The notes below the pieces were generated by a model. That model ran no database searches. It had not been told where the DNA came from and saw only the letters and a list, made by a program, of their open reading frames with translations. The position numbers and the translations under genes were made by a program. Shown piece after piece: positions 54,353 to 63,732 of a DNA stretch of 64,000 nt (positions are counted from its first letter, which is position 1; each line of letters starts with the position of its first letter). The stretch covers positions 52,942,546 through 53,006,545 of the forward strand of contig OY997589.1 in assembly GCA_963921825.1 (NCBI GenBank), given 5' to 3'. This stretch comes from Erodium maritimum. Its lineage: Eukaryota > Streptophyta > Magnoliopsida > Geraniales > Geraniaceae.

Positions 54353-57300
54353 TGTAAAAACCACTCCCGGTTAACGCCAGTCAAATCTGCGAAAAACAGG
54401 AAAATTTAAAAAATTTCAGAAGACACTTGATGTAACCTAAATTTGACCCCGAGGGTCATACCAGACTTAAGTTGACTGCGATATTGACCAAAGTGAGTTC
54501 CGGGGGACTCAGGGCAACTTTCTGATCAATTTGGGAAATGTTGACTTTTCGCTGGAAAAGTCAACCGAGCGCCGTTTTGGTCCATTCGAGGACCGTTTGG
54601 GACCCAAAAAGCTTATCCGTCGTCACATCGGTCTTAGTTGAGCCATTTCCTTGTAGCCCGTGAAGTTTCGTAATTTCTTGGAAAAAGTGCCCGTTCGGGG
54701 CCCGAAACGTCCGAATTTCGCGAATCTGATTGAAAAATATCTAGAAGATATTTTCTAAAAAGGGATGGGACCCACTTGCCACATGTCACCAATGTGGTGG
54801 TGTTAGATTTGTTGGACAAAACAAGACATGACTACTTGAGGGTTAGTTTGCATTTTAAGTATTATTTTATTACTTTTTGAAACAAAACAAAATGGAAGCA
54901 ATAAGGGGTGTTCGGCGATTTCAATCAAAAAAGACAAAAAGAGGTGTTTTTAGAGAGAGAAAAGAAGAGAGAAGGAAGAGAGAAAAAGAGAAGAGGTTGG
55001 GGAAGTTGTGACGTTTCTCGTTCATCTAGCCGTTGGATCGTCTCAAAGATAGAAGAATCGAGTTCACACCGTCATTCTCTACGGTGAGCATCTAACCGAT
55101 TTTCGTTTTAGTACGTTTGAAATTTAGGCTTTGAGTTTAAACGGTTTGATTAAGGTTGGGTTTTGTTTAAGATTGGTTTAAAGATGAATGGTTGAGGTTT
55201 GAGGTTCGTTAGGAACGTTTTGGGGCGAAAAGGAAATTTTCCTATTGTGGCCGTGTGGGGCCCACATGCTCGGGTATCGGGTTTTCGTGTTCGGGTGGTT
55301 TAGAACGTTCCCCAAGTAATTAATCTACAACCGGATCAAAATTTGGAATTAAATTGTGAAAGTTGTAATTGACGGGTTTAGAAACTTTAAACGCTAATTA
55401 AATGACTCGGAAGTCGGAATTCGATTCCGTCGAGTGCCTAGGAACCCTTGAATTATTCTAAGACCGTAGAAACGAAAACGGGAATTTTCAGAGCCCCGGT
55501 AGGGCGTTTCCAAAACCCGGGCAGATTCGCCATGTCGGGCGAATCGGGCCTTTCCGGGTCCAATATCGATAGTGTCGAGTAATTGGGAAGTTTGGCAGTG
55601 ATCGACATTGTCGGGGTTACATTCGGGCGTCGAGTTTATTGAATTTCAGTTTTTTCCTGCGAGTTTAAAAGTACCTTAAAATTGTGTTCTTTTAGATCGT
55701 GCTGCAGACCGAGGGAAAGGAACGCTAGGCGAGTGACCGAGATCACGCCAGGGCTTGTTGGTTAGCTTTTGGAGAACACGCACGAGATAGGGAAAAGTAG
55801 CCGGATCTCGGCCCTGACTAGGGAAAGTTAACAGTAGAATTGCATGTGACACCGGGGTGTCGTGGGTTAAGTAGGTTCATCGAATATTAGAAAGGCATGA
55901 TACGGGAACGTATCGAATATTAGAAAAACATGTGGCGCTTAGTAGTGTCGTAGGAGCATAGAACTTATCGATGTTAGAATTACTGGAGGCATATGACCAT
56001 GCCCGGAGGTTGATTGTGAAACTGTTGATATTAGGACTGTTGGAGGCATTGGTTATGCCGGAGGTTGAATGTGTATTTTTGTGTCTTGGGTGGCCATGAG
56101 AGCCCGTGTTTTACTGTTGGTGTCTTGGGTGGCCATGAGTGCCCATGGGGTTGTTGAACCCGTGTCTTTACTGTTGGTGTGTCTTGGGTGGCCATGAGTG
56201 CCCGTGGGGTTGTTGAACCCGTGTCTTTACTGTTGGTGTGTCTTGGGAGGCCGTGAGTGCCTGTGGGGTTGTTGAGCCCGTGAGTTACTATTGGTGTGTC
56301 TTGGGAGGCCGTAAGTGCCCGTGGGGTTGTTGAGCCCGTGAGTTACTGTTGGTGTGTCTTGGGAGGCCGTGAGTGCCCGTGGGGTTGTTGAGTCCGTGTT
56401 TTACTGTTGGTGTCTTGGGTGGCCATGAGTGCCTATGAGTGTTGAACCTGTGTTGTTGCTGGTTGTTGAACTTGCTTGTGATTGTGATTGTGGTTACCTG
56501 AGTGAGAGAGTTTACTGAGACAGGTCGAACGTCTGGCCTGAGTGGTTCGGCAAAGCGCGTGAGTGAGGGAGGTTACTGAGACAGGTCGACCGCCTGGCCT
56601 GAGTGGTTCGGCAAAGAGCGTGAGTGAGACAGGTCGACCGCCTGTCCTGAGTGGTTCGACAAAGCGCGTGAGTGAGGGAGGTTACATTCGGGCGTCGAGT
56701 TTATTGAATTTCAGTTTTTTCCTGCGAGTTTAAAAGTACCTTAAAATTGTGTTCTTTTAGATCGTGCTGCAGACCGAGGGAAAGGAACACTAGGCGAGTG
56801 ACCGAGATCACGCCGGGGCTTGTTGGTTAGCTTTTGGAGAACACGCACGAGGTAGGGAAAAGTAGCCGGATCTCGGCCCTGACTAGGGAAAGTTAACAGT
56901 AGAATTGCATGTGACACCGGGGTGTCGTGGGTTAAGTAGGTTTATCGAATATTAGAAAGGCATGATACGGGAACGTATCGAATATTAGAAAAACATGTGG
57001 CGCTTAGTAGTGTCGTAGGAGCAGAGAACTTATCGATGTTAGAATTACTGGAGGCATATGACCATGCCCGGAGGTTGATTGTGAAACTGTTGATATTAGG
57101 ACTGTTGGAGGCATTGGTTATGCCGGAGGTTGATTGTGTATTTTTGTGTCTTGGGTGGCCATGAGAGCCCGTGTTTTACTGTTGTGTCTTGGGTGGCCAT
57201 GAGAGCCCGTGTTTTACTGTTGGTGTCTTGGGTGGCCATGAGTGCCCGTTCGGTTGTTGAACCCGTGTCTTTACTGTTGGTGTGTCTTGGGTGGCCATGA

Positions 57301-58468
57301 GTGCCCGTGGGGTTGTTGAACCCGTTTCTTTACTGTTGGTGTGTCTTGGGAGGCCGTGAGTGCCTGTGGGGTTGTTGAGCCCGTGAGTTACTATTGGTGT
57401 GTCTTGGGAGGCCGTAAGTGCCCGTGGGGTTGTTGAGCCCGTGAGTTACTGTTGGTGTGTCTTGGGAGGCCGTGAGTGCCCGTGGGGTTGTTGAGTCCGT
57501 GTTTTACTGTTGGTGTCTTGGGTGGCCATGAGTGCCTATGAGTGTTGAACCTGTGTTGTTGCTGGTTGTTGAACTTGCTTGTGATTGTGATTGTGGTTAC
57601 CTGAGTGAGAGAGGTTACTGAGACAGGTCGAACGCCTGGCCTGAGTGGTTCGGCAAAGCACGTGAGTGAGGGAGGTTACTGAGACAGGTCGACCGCCTGG
57701 CCTGAGTGGTTCGGCAAAGCGCGTGAGTGAGACAGGTCGACCGCCTGGCCTGAGTGGTTCGGTAAAGCGCGTGAGTGAGGGAGGTTACTGAGACAGGTCG
57801 ACCGCCTGGCCTGAGTGGTTCGGTAAAGCGCGTGAGTGATACAGGTCGACCGCCTGGCCTGAGTGGTTCGGCAAAGCGCGTGAGTGAGGGAGCTTACTGA
57901 GCAGCTGGCGTGCGATCCTTTGTGATCTTGTTTGGTGTGCGATCCTTTGTGATCTTGGGTGTTGCGTGGTTTTTGTCGTGTCTTTGGAGGAGGTCATCAA
58001 TCGTTGAGTCGGGTCTACTTTACGTGTTCGAGTGTTGAGTCGGTTGAGGAAAGTAACTGTGGGTGTGTGTCAGTCGGAGTACTTGAGTTGGGGATAGCGA
58101 TCCCCAGTGTTGAGTTTGTTGTTGGTGTTACCGGCATTGTCTTCTAATTATGTCGTAGTCAGTCTGTTATCCGTGGTGGTGAGCGAACGCTCACCCCTAG
58201 CTGCTTTTCCTACAGGTACTGATCACAGGACGGACTAGGTGAGCTCTCGAAGCTTGTGGAGCTAGGAACGGAGTCCGGGTTTTATCTTTTGAGTCTAGTG
58301 ACGGATACCTTGTACCTTGTCAATTTGTTGGGACGTTTTTGAGTTGTAAATATTATTTTGATTAACTAAATGGAGATTTCAAAGTGTTTATTCAAAACAG
58401 GTTTCAAATGTTTTATGATTTTAAATGTTCGTGTCCCGAGTTCGGTTTACTGAAATTGCGGCGTGACA
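54353..58468 (+). repeat. 3' LTR with internal tandem duplication
   Basis: At 4116 bp it is about 1.1 kb longer than the 5' LTR. The extra length is a direct duplication: the block from about 55621 (ATTCGGGCGTCGAG) to 56684 recurs from 56685. The first copy matches the 5' LTR almost perfectly; the second copy shows scattered differences. The hairpin lies at 58178-58195. Confidence 0.92.
55621..57775 (+). repeat. Tandem duplication of about 1.07 kb within the 3' LTR
   Basis: Unit 1 is about 55621-56684 and unit 2 starts at 56685. The junction joins GGGAGGTTAC to ATTCGGGCG. GGTTAC precedes both the ATTCGGG start of the unit and the TGAGAC continuation in the 5' LTR, giving 6 bp of microhomology. 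The CTTGGGTGGCCATGAG and GACAGGTCGACC arrays are thus present twice. Confidence 0.9.
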
Positions 58469-58473
58469 GAAGG

Positions 58474-58707
58474 CCTCACCCAGTTTCGAAGCAATTGAAG
58501 CTGAAATCATGAACCAGCAGGTTAGCCATTTATGCATGGATGCATCAATTATAAACAGTTCCGTCCGGTAAATTATATAGCAGCCCGACCTAATGTTATG
58601 CCAACCCACAAGCAAGTGGTTACCGGGCGGCTAACTCTTGCACTCCAAGAAATTTTAAAGTACTGGCCGGCATAATCTTTAGTCACCCGTCCTCATGATA
58701 TGCCTAC
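58474..58707 (+). pseudogene. Ulp1-type gene: exon remainder and part of the next intron
   Basis: 58474-58520 continues the exon cut at 48450. GTTAGCC at 58521 is a plausible donor. From there to 58707 the sequence is intron-like, with a 29-bp motif at 58626-58654 that recurs perfectly at 61849-61877. It is cut by the solo LTR after the target CCTAC (58703-58707). Confidence 0.7.
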
Positions 58708-61700
58708 TGTAAAGACCAAGAAAATTTAAACGTTTAATTTATTAAATAATAACGTCGAGGTTGAAATCTAAATCGGTTCGGGTAAAGGCGAGGCTGAATT
58801 TCGTTTTAATTCTGTAGTCGTGTTGAAAAAAAAAAGAATTGGATCGTTCAAGCCTGACCAGACAGGCAGGCCCGGCCAGGCCCCTCCCTCCTCGCTTGGG
58901 CCTGAGGCCCGCTTCGCCAGCGGCCCAAAGGGCAACCGGCCCGGGCTATAAAACCCGTTTTTTAGGGTTTCAGTGACAGAATGTCACCTTCCCTCTTGCG
59001 CAGCCCCCTCAACCGAAACCCTCTCCCCCCTTCTTCTTCGTTCGAACCCGACCCCCACGACCACGCCGCCCTCGCCGGATCCCCACACCATCGCCGGCGC
59101 CGATTTCGGCCACCACTCCTCCTTCTCCGTCCGGCCACCGCCCTCCCACACCCGTAGCCACGCCGTCGACCCCCTCTTCCACCTCCCTCTCAGATCCCGA
59201 GCCTGGCCGTCCCTCACCGAGCCCCTCCATCTCCGGCCACTCCTCTCACGCCACCACCGCCGTCTCCTCCCGTTTCGCCTCCGACCTCTCTCTCTACGCA
59301 CCAGCCGCCGCCCGAGACCACCGCCGCCGTCTCCTCCGTTTCTCCCCGACCCTGTCTCCTTGCGGGTTCGTTTCCGGCGAAACCCTCGCCGTGTTGCGCT
59401 GTTCCGGAAGCAAGCGTGCCGGCAACGCCCCGTCGCCGGAGAGTTCGGCAGAGCCCGGGACATCGTGATTCCGGCGAAACCCTGGCCGTACGGGCCAGAT
59501 CTGAGGCGTGGGAAGAACCGTGCACCGCCGCCGTGCACCGCTCAGCCACTTTTACCTCCACGGTGAGCTTTTCGACGTGGTGGTTGGCCGGATTCCCAAA
59601 TCCGAGACGTCTCTTTTTCTGTTATTGGTTGATTGTCCGAGTTATTGTAAATCCAGAAAACAAAGAAGTAATAAAACGATTTTTGGTTGTAAAAGTTGTT
59701 CTTTGTGTTTTTTTGGATCTAAAATGCTTGGTTGTAAGATCGAAAGAACTGGAAAAAGGGTTTATCAGTTTTGAAAGGAAAGGAAAAGAAATCAAATTTG
59801 AGATTAAAAGTGTTTTTTTTGTTAAAACAAAATCAGATCTAAACCATGAACGGTTTAAAATCATGTTGGGTTTAAAAACGGTTTTGATCGGTTGAACGAT
59901 TGGGGTTGGACTAGTATTTGGGCCTAGAACGGTTTAAAGGCGAAACGTTGAATCGGTCCCTCGGGAATCGTGTCTCGGGATCCATGCATCGGGACCCGTG
60001 CCTCGTTTTACGTGCAACGGGTTCTGTGTTCATGACTCGGGTACTCGAATCCGATTCGCCGTGACCCCGCGTTTATCCCGCTCGAGTTTAAAGGACTACT
60101 GTCGGTTTTAAAACTGGAATAATCGTGACCTTTAGTTTAACCTGGGAACCGCCTCTAACTTTGGCTTTCGTGTTATCTTTAGCGTCCGGCTTCGATCGAA
60201 GTGAAGCCCGGAGGTAGCGAGCCAGAACGTCAGCAGCTAGGAAACATAGCGGTTGCTCTTCAGTTGAGGTAGGGAAAAGTAGCCGGATCTCGGCCTTGAC
60301 TAGGGAAAGTTAACAGTAGGATTGCATGTGACACCGGGGTGTCGTGGGTTGAGTAGACTATCGAATATTTAGAAATGCATTATACGGGATGGTAGCGTTT
60401 ATCAGAAAAGCATGTTACGGGAACTTAGTAATTATTGGAAAAGCATGTGACACTTAGTAGTGTCGTAGGATCGGAGAACTTAGCGATAATTGTTCTACTG
60501 GAGGCATATGACCATGCCCGGAGGTTGGTTGTGAAACTAGTGATCTTAGGACTGTTGGAGGCATCGTTTTATGCCGGAGGTTGTTGTGCGTTAATTGTTG
60601 TTGAGTTTGGGTGGCCATGAGAGCCCGTATTTAATTGTTGGTGTCTTGGGTGGCCATGAGAGCCCGTATTTAATTGTTGAGTTTGGGTGGCCTTGAGAGC
60701 CCGTGTTAATTGTCGTCGAGTTTGGGTGGCCTTGAGAGCCCGCGTTATTTATTGTTGAGTTTGGGTGGCCTTGAGTGCCCGTGTCTTATTGTCGGTGTTT
60801 TGGGTGGCCGTGAGTGCCGTAGGGTTGTTGAACCAGAGTCTTGACCGTTGGTGTGTCTTGAGTGGTAGTGAGTGTCCGCGGGGTTGTTGAACCCGAGTCT
60901 TGACCGTTGGTGTGTCTTGAGCGGCAGTGAGTGCCCTTGGGGTTGTTGAACCCGAGTCTTGGATGTTGAGGTGTCTTGAGTGGCCTTGAGTGCCTGTGTG
61001 TTTGAATTTGCTTGTAATTGTGATTGTGATTGTGATTGCGGATCCCGGTAGGTTGCAAGCACTCTTTGGCTGGCCTGACCAAATTTGAGTATCAACGGGT
61101 TGCAAGCACTCTTTGGCTGGCCTGACATGGTTTGAGTAACACAGGTTGCAAGCACTATTTGGCTGGCCTGGTCCGAGTTTGAGTATCACAGGTTGTAAGC
61201 ATTCTTTGGCTAGCCTGATCCGTGTTCGTGTGAGTGGGAGAGGTTATTGAGCAGCTGGTATGCGATCCTTTGGGATCTTGTTTGGTGTGCGATCCTTTGT
61301 GATCTGTTTGGTGTTGTGTAGCTATCGTTTGAGTCCTTGGGAGAGGTCGTCAATTGTTGTGTCGGGTCTACTTACGTGGTTGAGCGTCGAGTCGTTCGAG
61401 GAAGGTCATCGTGGGTGTTTGTCAGTCGAAGTACTTGAGTTGGGGACGGTGATCCCCGGAGTTGAGTCTGTTGTGGGTGTTCTAGGCTTTGTCTGCTAAT
61501 TATGTCGTAGTCAGTCTGTTATCCGCGGTGGTGAGCGAACGCTCACCCCTAGCTGCTTTTCCTACAGGTACCGTTCGTAGGCTGGACTAGGTGAGCTCCT
61601 GAAGCTGGTGGAGCTCGGAGCGGAGTCTGGTCTTTATATTTGTTGAGTCTAGTGACGGATATTGTACCATGTCCACTTGTTGGGACGCTTTTGTATTGTA

Positions 61701-61823
61701 AATATTATTCTTTTGATGACAAATTGGTAATTTTTAAAGTATCGATTCAAAGCAGGTTTCAAATGATTTATTGTTTTAAAAGTTCGCATCCTAAGTTCGG
61801 TTTACTGAAATTGGGGCGTGACA
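58708..61823 (+). mobile_element. Gypsy solo LTR (3.1 kb) in an intron of the Ulp1-type gene
   Basis: It is bounded by the perfect duplication CCTAC (58703-58707 and 61824-61828), starts TGTAAAGACC, ends GGGGCGTGACA and has no internal region. The 3' half (from about 60260) matches the other Gypsy LTRs, including the CCGGATCTCGGCC block, the GGTGGCCATGAGAGCCCG array (about 60605-61000), a GGTTGCAAGCACT array (about 61035-61215) and the hairpin at 61530-61547. The 5' half is unrelated to them and contains a very GC-rich block (58850-59560), whose Arg/Pro-rich open frames have no recognised domain. Confidence 0.92.
58947..58953 (+). promoter_or_regulatory. TATA box of the solo LTR
   Basis: TATAAAA lies in GGGCTATAAAACCCG, about 240 bp into the LTR, and is followed by TTTTAGGGTTT. 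The position fits a U3 promoter. If active it would read in the direction of the Ulp1-type gene's 3' part. Confidence 0.6.
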
Positions 61824-61828
61824 CCTAC

Positions 61829-62029
61829 CGAGCAACATGAGGTTGCCAGGCGGCTAACTCTTGCACTCCAAGAAATTGTAAATTTTTACTTTACTTTACA
61901 CTCGAAGGAACACGAAATCGTATATTAATGATTTAAATGTGAGCTCTCAGGGTCCTATAAAAAGTATCCTTCGAATTGAAGGAAGAGAAGCTGAGATACC
62001 CTTCATTAGTGAAATCGACCCCCTCAATG
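61829..62029 (+). other. Intron remainder downstream of the solo LTR
   Basis: It carries the second copy of the 29-bp motif (61849-61877) and AT-rich sequence. The exact 3' splice site before the next coding block was not resolved. Confidence 0.5.
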
Positions 62030-62404
62030 GAAAAAAACGAGAATGACCACCTGGACTTGTTGGGACAGACCCTGGACATAGGGGAAAATATACCTTGGGA
62101 TAATGAGGAGGGTGGGGATGTGCCCAAGGATCCGGAATAAAATGCCGAGGAGGCCGAAGAGGAGAGATTTGATGAGCCTGTCCATCCAGCCACTCAGGCC
62201 GAAGAGGAGAGGGTGGATGAGCATGTCCATCCAGCCACTCATGATGGGGGTGTACACGCTGACTTGTGTGCAATGCAGTAAGAAGTGACCAGTTTGTGTG
62301 CCCAAGTAACTGATATTCAGGGTCAACTAACCCAAGTACTCCAAGTACTTGCTCAACACAGCCAGATCCTCCTCTTATTGCGCACCCGCTTCGACCCGCT
62401 TTAA
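62030..62404 (+). pseudogene. Acidic and coiled-coil-like coding block of the Ulp1-type gene
   Basis: A plus-strand frame from 62030 (MEKNENDHLDLLG) has an acidic section with a 45-bp direct repeat (62153-62197 and 62198-62242, AEEERFDEPVHPATQ then AEEERVDEHVHPATH). A Leu/Gln heptad-like stretch follows (QVTDIQGQLTQVLQVLAQH). Two in-frame stops interrupt it (near 62137 and 62279). Similar linkers between DUF1985 and the protease are common in this plant family, so this is probably former coding sequence. Confidence 0.55.
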
Positions 62405-62407
62405 GCC

Positions 62408-62911
62408 ATGAGTGCTACCAACAACGACACTAATTCTGGAGATGGAGAGAATTTGGTCGATGACCACAGGGATCAGGTGGTGAACATGAACGCTCCAGTG
62501 GCTAATCATGAGGATCCCCAAAGGTATGGGGATCAGGTGGTGAACATGAACTCTCCAGTGGCTAATCATGAGGATCCCCAAAGGTATGGGGATCAGGTGG
62601 TGAACATGAACGCTCCAGTGGCTAATCATGAGGATCCCCAAAGGTATGGGGATCGGGTGGGCATCAACGTTCCTGCTCAAGGTTCCAAAAGGGCTTTCGA
62701 GTTGGACTTTCCTCAGACTTCAGATACATCCTTTCTTAAGAGGAAGCGACCCAACCCAAAAAAAGTCAAAGTATGGGAGCCTTTGAAACAAATAGATGTT
62801 TCTCTTCAAACGTCACTTGAGAGGATGTGTAGTCTAAGGGCACTACCAAAAGATATTGATAGTGCGTACATGGATCTCCTCCGTACACGAGGGACGTGGT
62901 TAACGAGTCAA
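62408..62911 (+). pseudogene. Exon with 20-residue repeats and nuclear-localisation-like motif
   Basis: The frame begins MSATNNDTNSGDGEN. Three 20-residue repeats follow, then a basic cluster KRKRPNPKKVKVW that looks like a nuclear localisation signal, then RALPKDIDSAYMDLLRTRG leading into the protease. It ends at TCAA/GTAAGT, a strong donor. The Met may be internal to a longer original frame. Confidence 0.65.
62471..62650 (+). repeat. Three 60-bp in-frame tandem repeats
   Basis: Units start at 62471, 62531 and 62591, each encoding DQVVNMNAPVANHEDPQRYG with one Ala/Ser difference. A partial fourth unit begins at 62651. The units are nearly identical, so the array expanded recently or is homogenised. 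Confidence 0.93.
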
Positions 62912-62991
62912 GTAAGTTACACGTCCTTTCCTTTTAGTAATCACATTGTTTGGTTTTTGGTATTTGTCCCAAGTTAATTATATGCATGCAG
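62912..62991 (+). other. Intron within the protease part
   Basis: The donor GTAAGT and acceptor TATGCATGCAG bound an 80-bp T-rich intron. Both junctions keep the frame (LTSQ, then HMERQFKGIRMRQHK). Confidence 0.75.
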
Positions 62992-63490
62992 CACATGGAG
63001 CGACAATTTAAAGGCATAAGGATGCGCCAGCACAAAGACATCAACGTCTTTGAGCAAGATATTATGGTGTTAGATGAGTGATTTCATCAGATAGTGTGCA
63101 CCGACTTCGAAGAAACCATGAAGTTGGCCTCCTCCCCCAACTGGAACGCGTATTTAGTAGACTCGAGCAGCATGAACTATTTTTTCGGTTATGCTCCGAA
63201 GACCATGGAAGGGCATGGCTCGAATGCCGGAAAATACTAATCCCAATAAATTATATTAACGTACATTGGATATTTCCAATCGTAGATATCAAGGAGAGAT
63301 GTATCAAGGTATACGATTGTTCTCCAGGTACTATACCCCCAGCAGATTTATTGGAACTCATGCAGCCGTTCCTGACACTGATTCCGAAAATGGTATGCTG
63401 CTCACATGCATTTGATGACTCCGAGATAGCCTTGTACAATGTTGATTTCGCGTTGAAGAGGTTGGTGGGTGCGCCTCGAACAAATACAAG
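62992..63490 (+). pseudogene. Ulp1-type protease exon with catalytic His and Asp
   Basis: It begins HMERQFKGIRMRQ. An in-frame stop occurs near 63079 and the frame changes near 63200. From about 63215 the second frame reads CRKILIPINYINVHWIFPIVD, then KERCIKVYDCSPG. This is the HW motif (catalytic His, near 63267) and the VYD motif (catalytic Asp) of C48 peptidases. The exon ends NT/GTCCCAG at 63490, a usable donor. It is a decayed but clearly recognisable protease domain. Confidence 0.8.
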
Positions 63491-63578
63491 GTCCCAGTTC
63501 ACTACCTATCTTACTTACTAACCAACTTTTATACCTATTTTAAGGTTTCCATGCTTACTCTGATTTTTTGTATTACAG
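63491..63578 (+). other. Last intron of the Ulp1-type gene
   Basis: The donor AAG/GTCCCAG and acceptor TTTTTTGTATTACAG bound an 88-bp intron. Splicing keeps the frame and creates the motif NTSGDCGVF across the junction. Confidence 0.75.
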
Positions 63579-63732
63579 TGGAGACTGTGGGGTGTTCGTT
63601 CTTAAATACATCGAGCTGGAATTGACAAGGACATCCCTACCCAAAGACGAGTATTTAAGGGATGGCCACATTCCACTGTATAGACACAAGATGACAATTC
63701 TTGAAGTTACTAACTTCGAGAGCCTTTTGTAA
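63579..63732 (+). pseudogene. Last exon with the catalytic Cys motif
   Basis: It encodes GDCGVFVLKYIELEL, the conserved block around the catalytic cysteine of C48 proteases, and continues open to a TAA at 63730-63732. Within this exon the frame is intact. Confidence 0.85.

Larger units (their letters stand above)
48451..58468 (+). mobile_element. Gypsy element with reduced internal region, inserted in the Ulp1-type gene
   Basis: The perfect duplication GAAGG (48446-48450 and 58469-58473) bounds it. Parts: 5' LTR 48451-51463, PBS 51467, leader, short remnants of protease, RNase H, integrase and chromodomain, polypurine tract 54341-54352, and 3' LTR 54353-58468. The internal region is only 2.9 kb and heavily broken. 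The LTRs are nearly identical by eye over about 2 kb, indicating a recent insertion. It must have been mobilised by proteins supplied in trans. Remnants match the Tekay-type pol at 27834-31265. Confidence 0.92.
47339..63732 (+). pseudogene. DUF1985/Ulp1-type (C48) protease gene, decayed and split by two LTR insertions
   Basis: The 5' part (47339-48450) encodes a DUF1985-like domain and the 3' part (62408-63732) a Ulp1-type cysteine protease. The middle is occupied by a 10-kb Gypsy element and a 3.1-kb solo LTR. Without these insertions the locus would span about 3.3 kb. DUF1985 plus Ulp1 is a known plant combination, often multi-copy and sometimes carried by Mutator-like elements (the Kaonashi type). 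Ulp1-family proteases process SUMO in the nucleus. Here the frame shifts several times in the 5' part and contains stops in the 3' part, so it is most likely a pseudogene even without the insertions. No Mutator transposase is visible beside it. Confidence 0.8.

Noticed and set aside
58973-59566. Long Arg/Pro-rich open frames on both strands
   Set aside because: They lie in the GC-rich 5' half of a solo LTR, are open in several frames because of low stop density, and have no domain.
59622-59864. Frames in 59416-59895
   Set aside because: They are within the solo LTR and show no conservation or domain.
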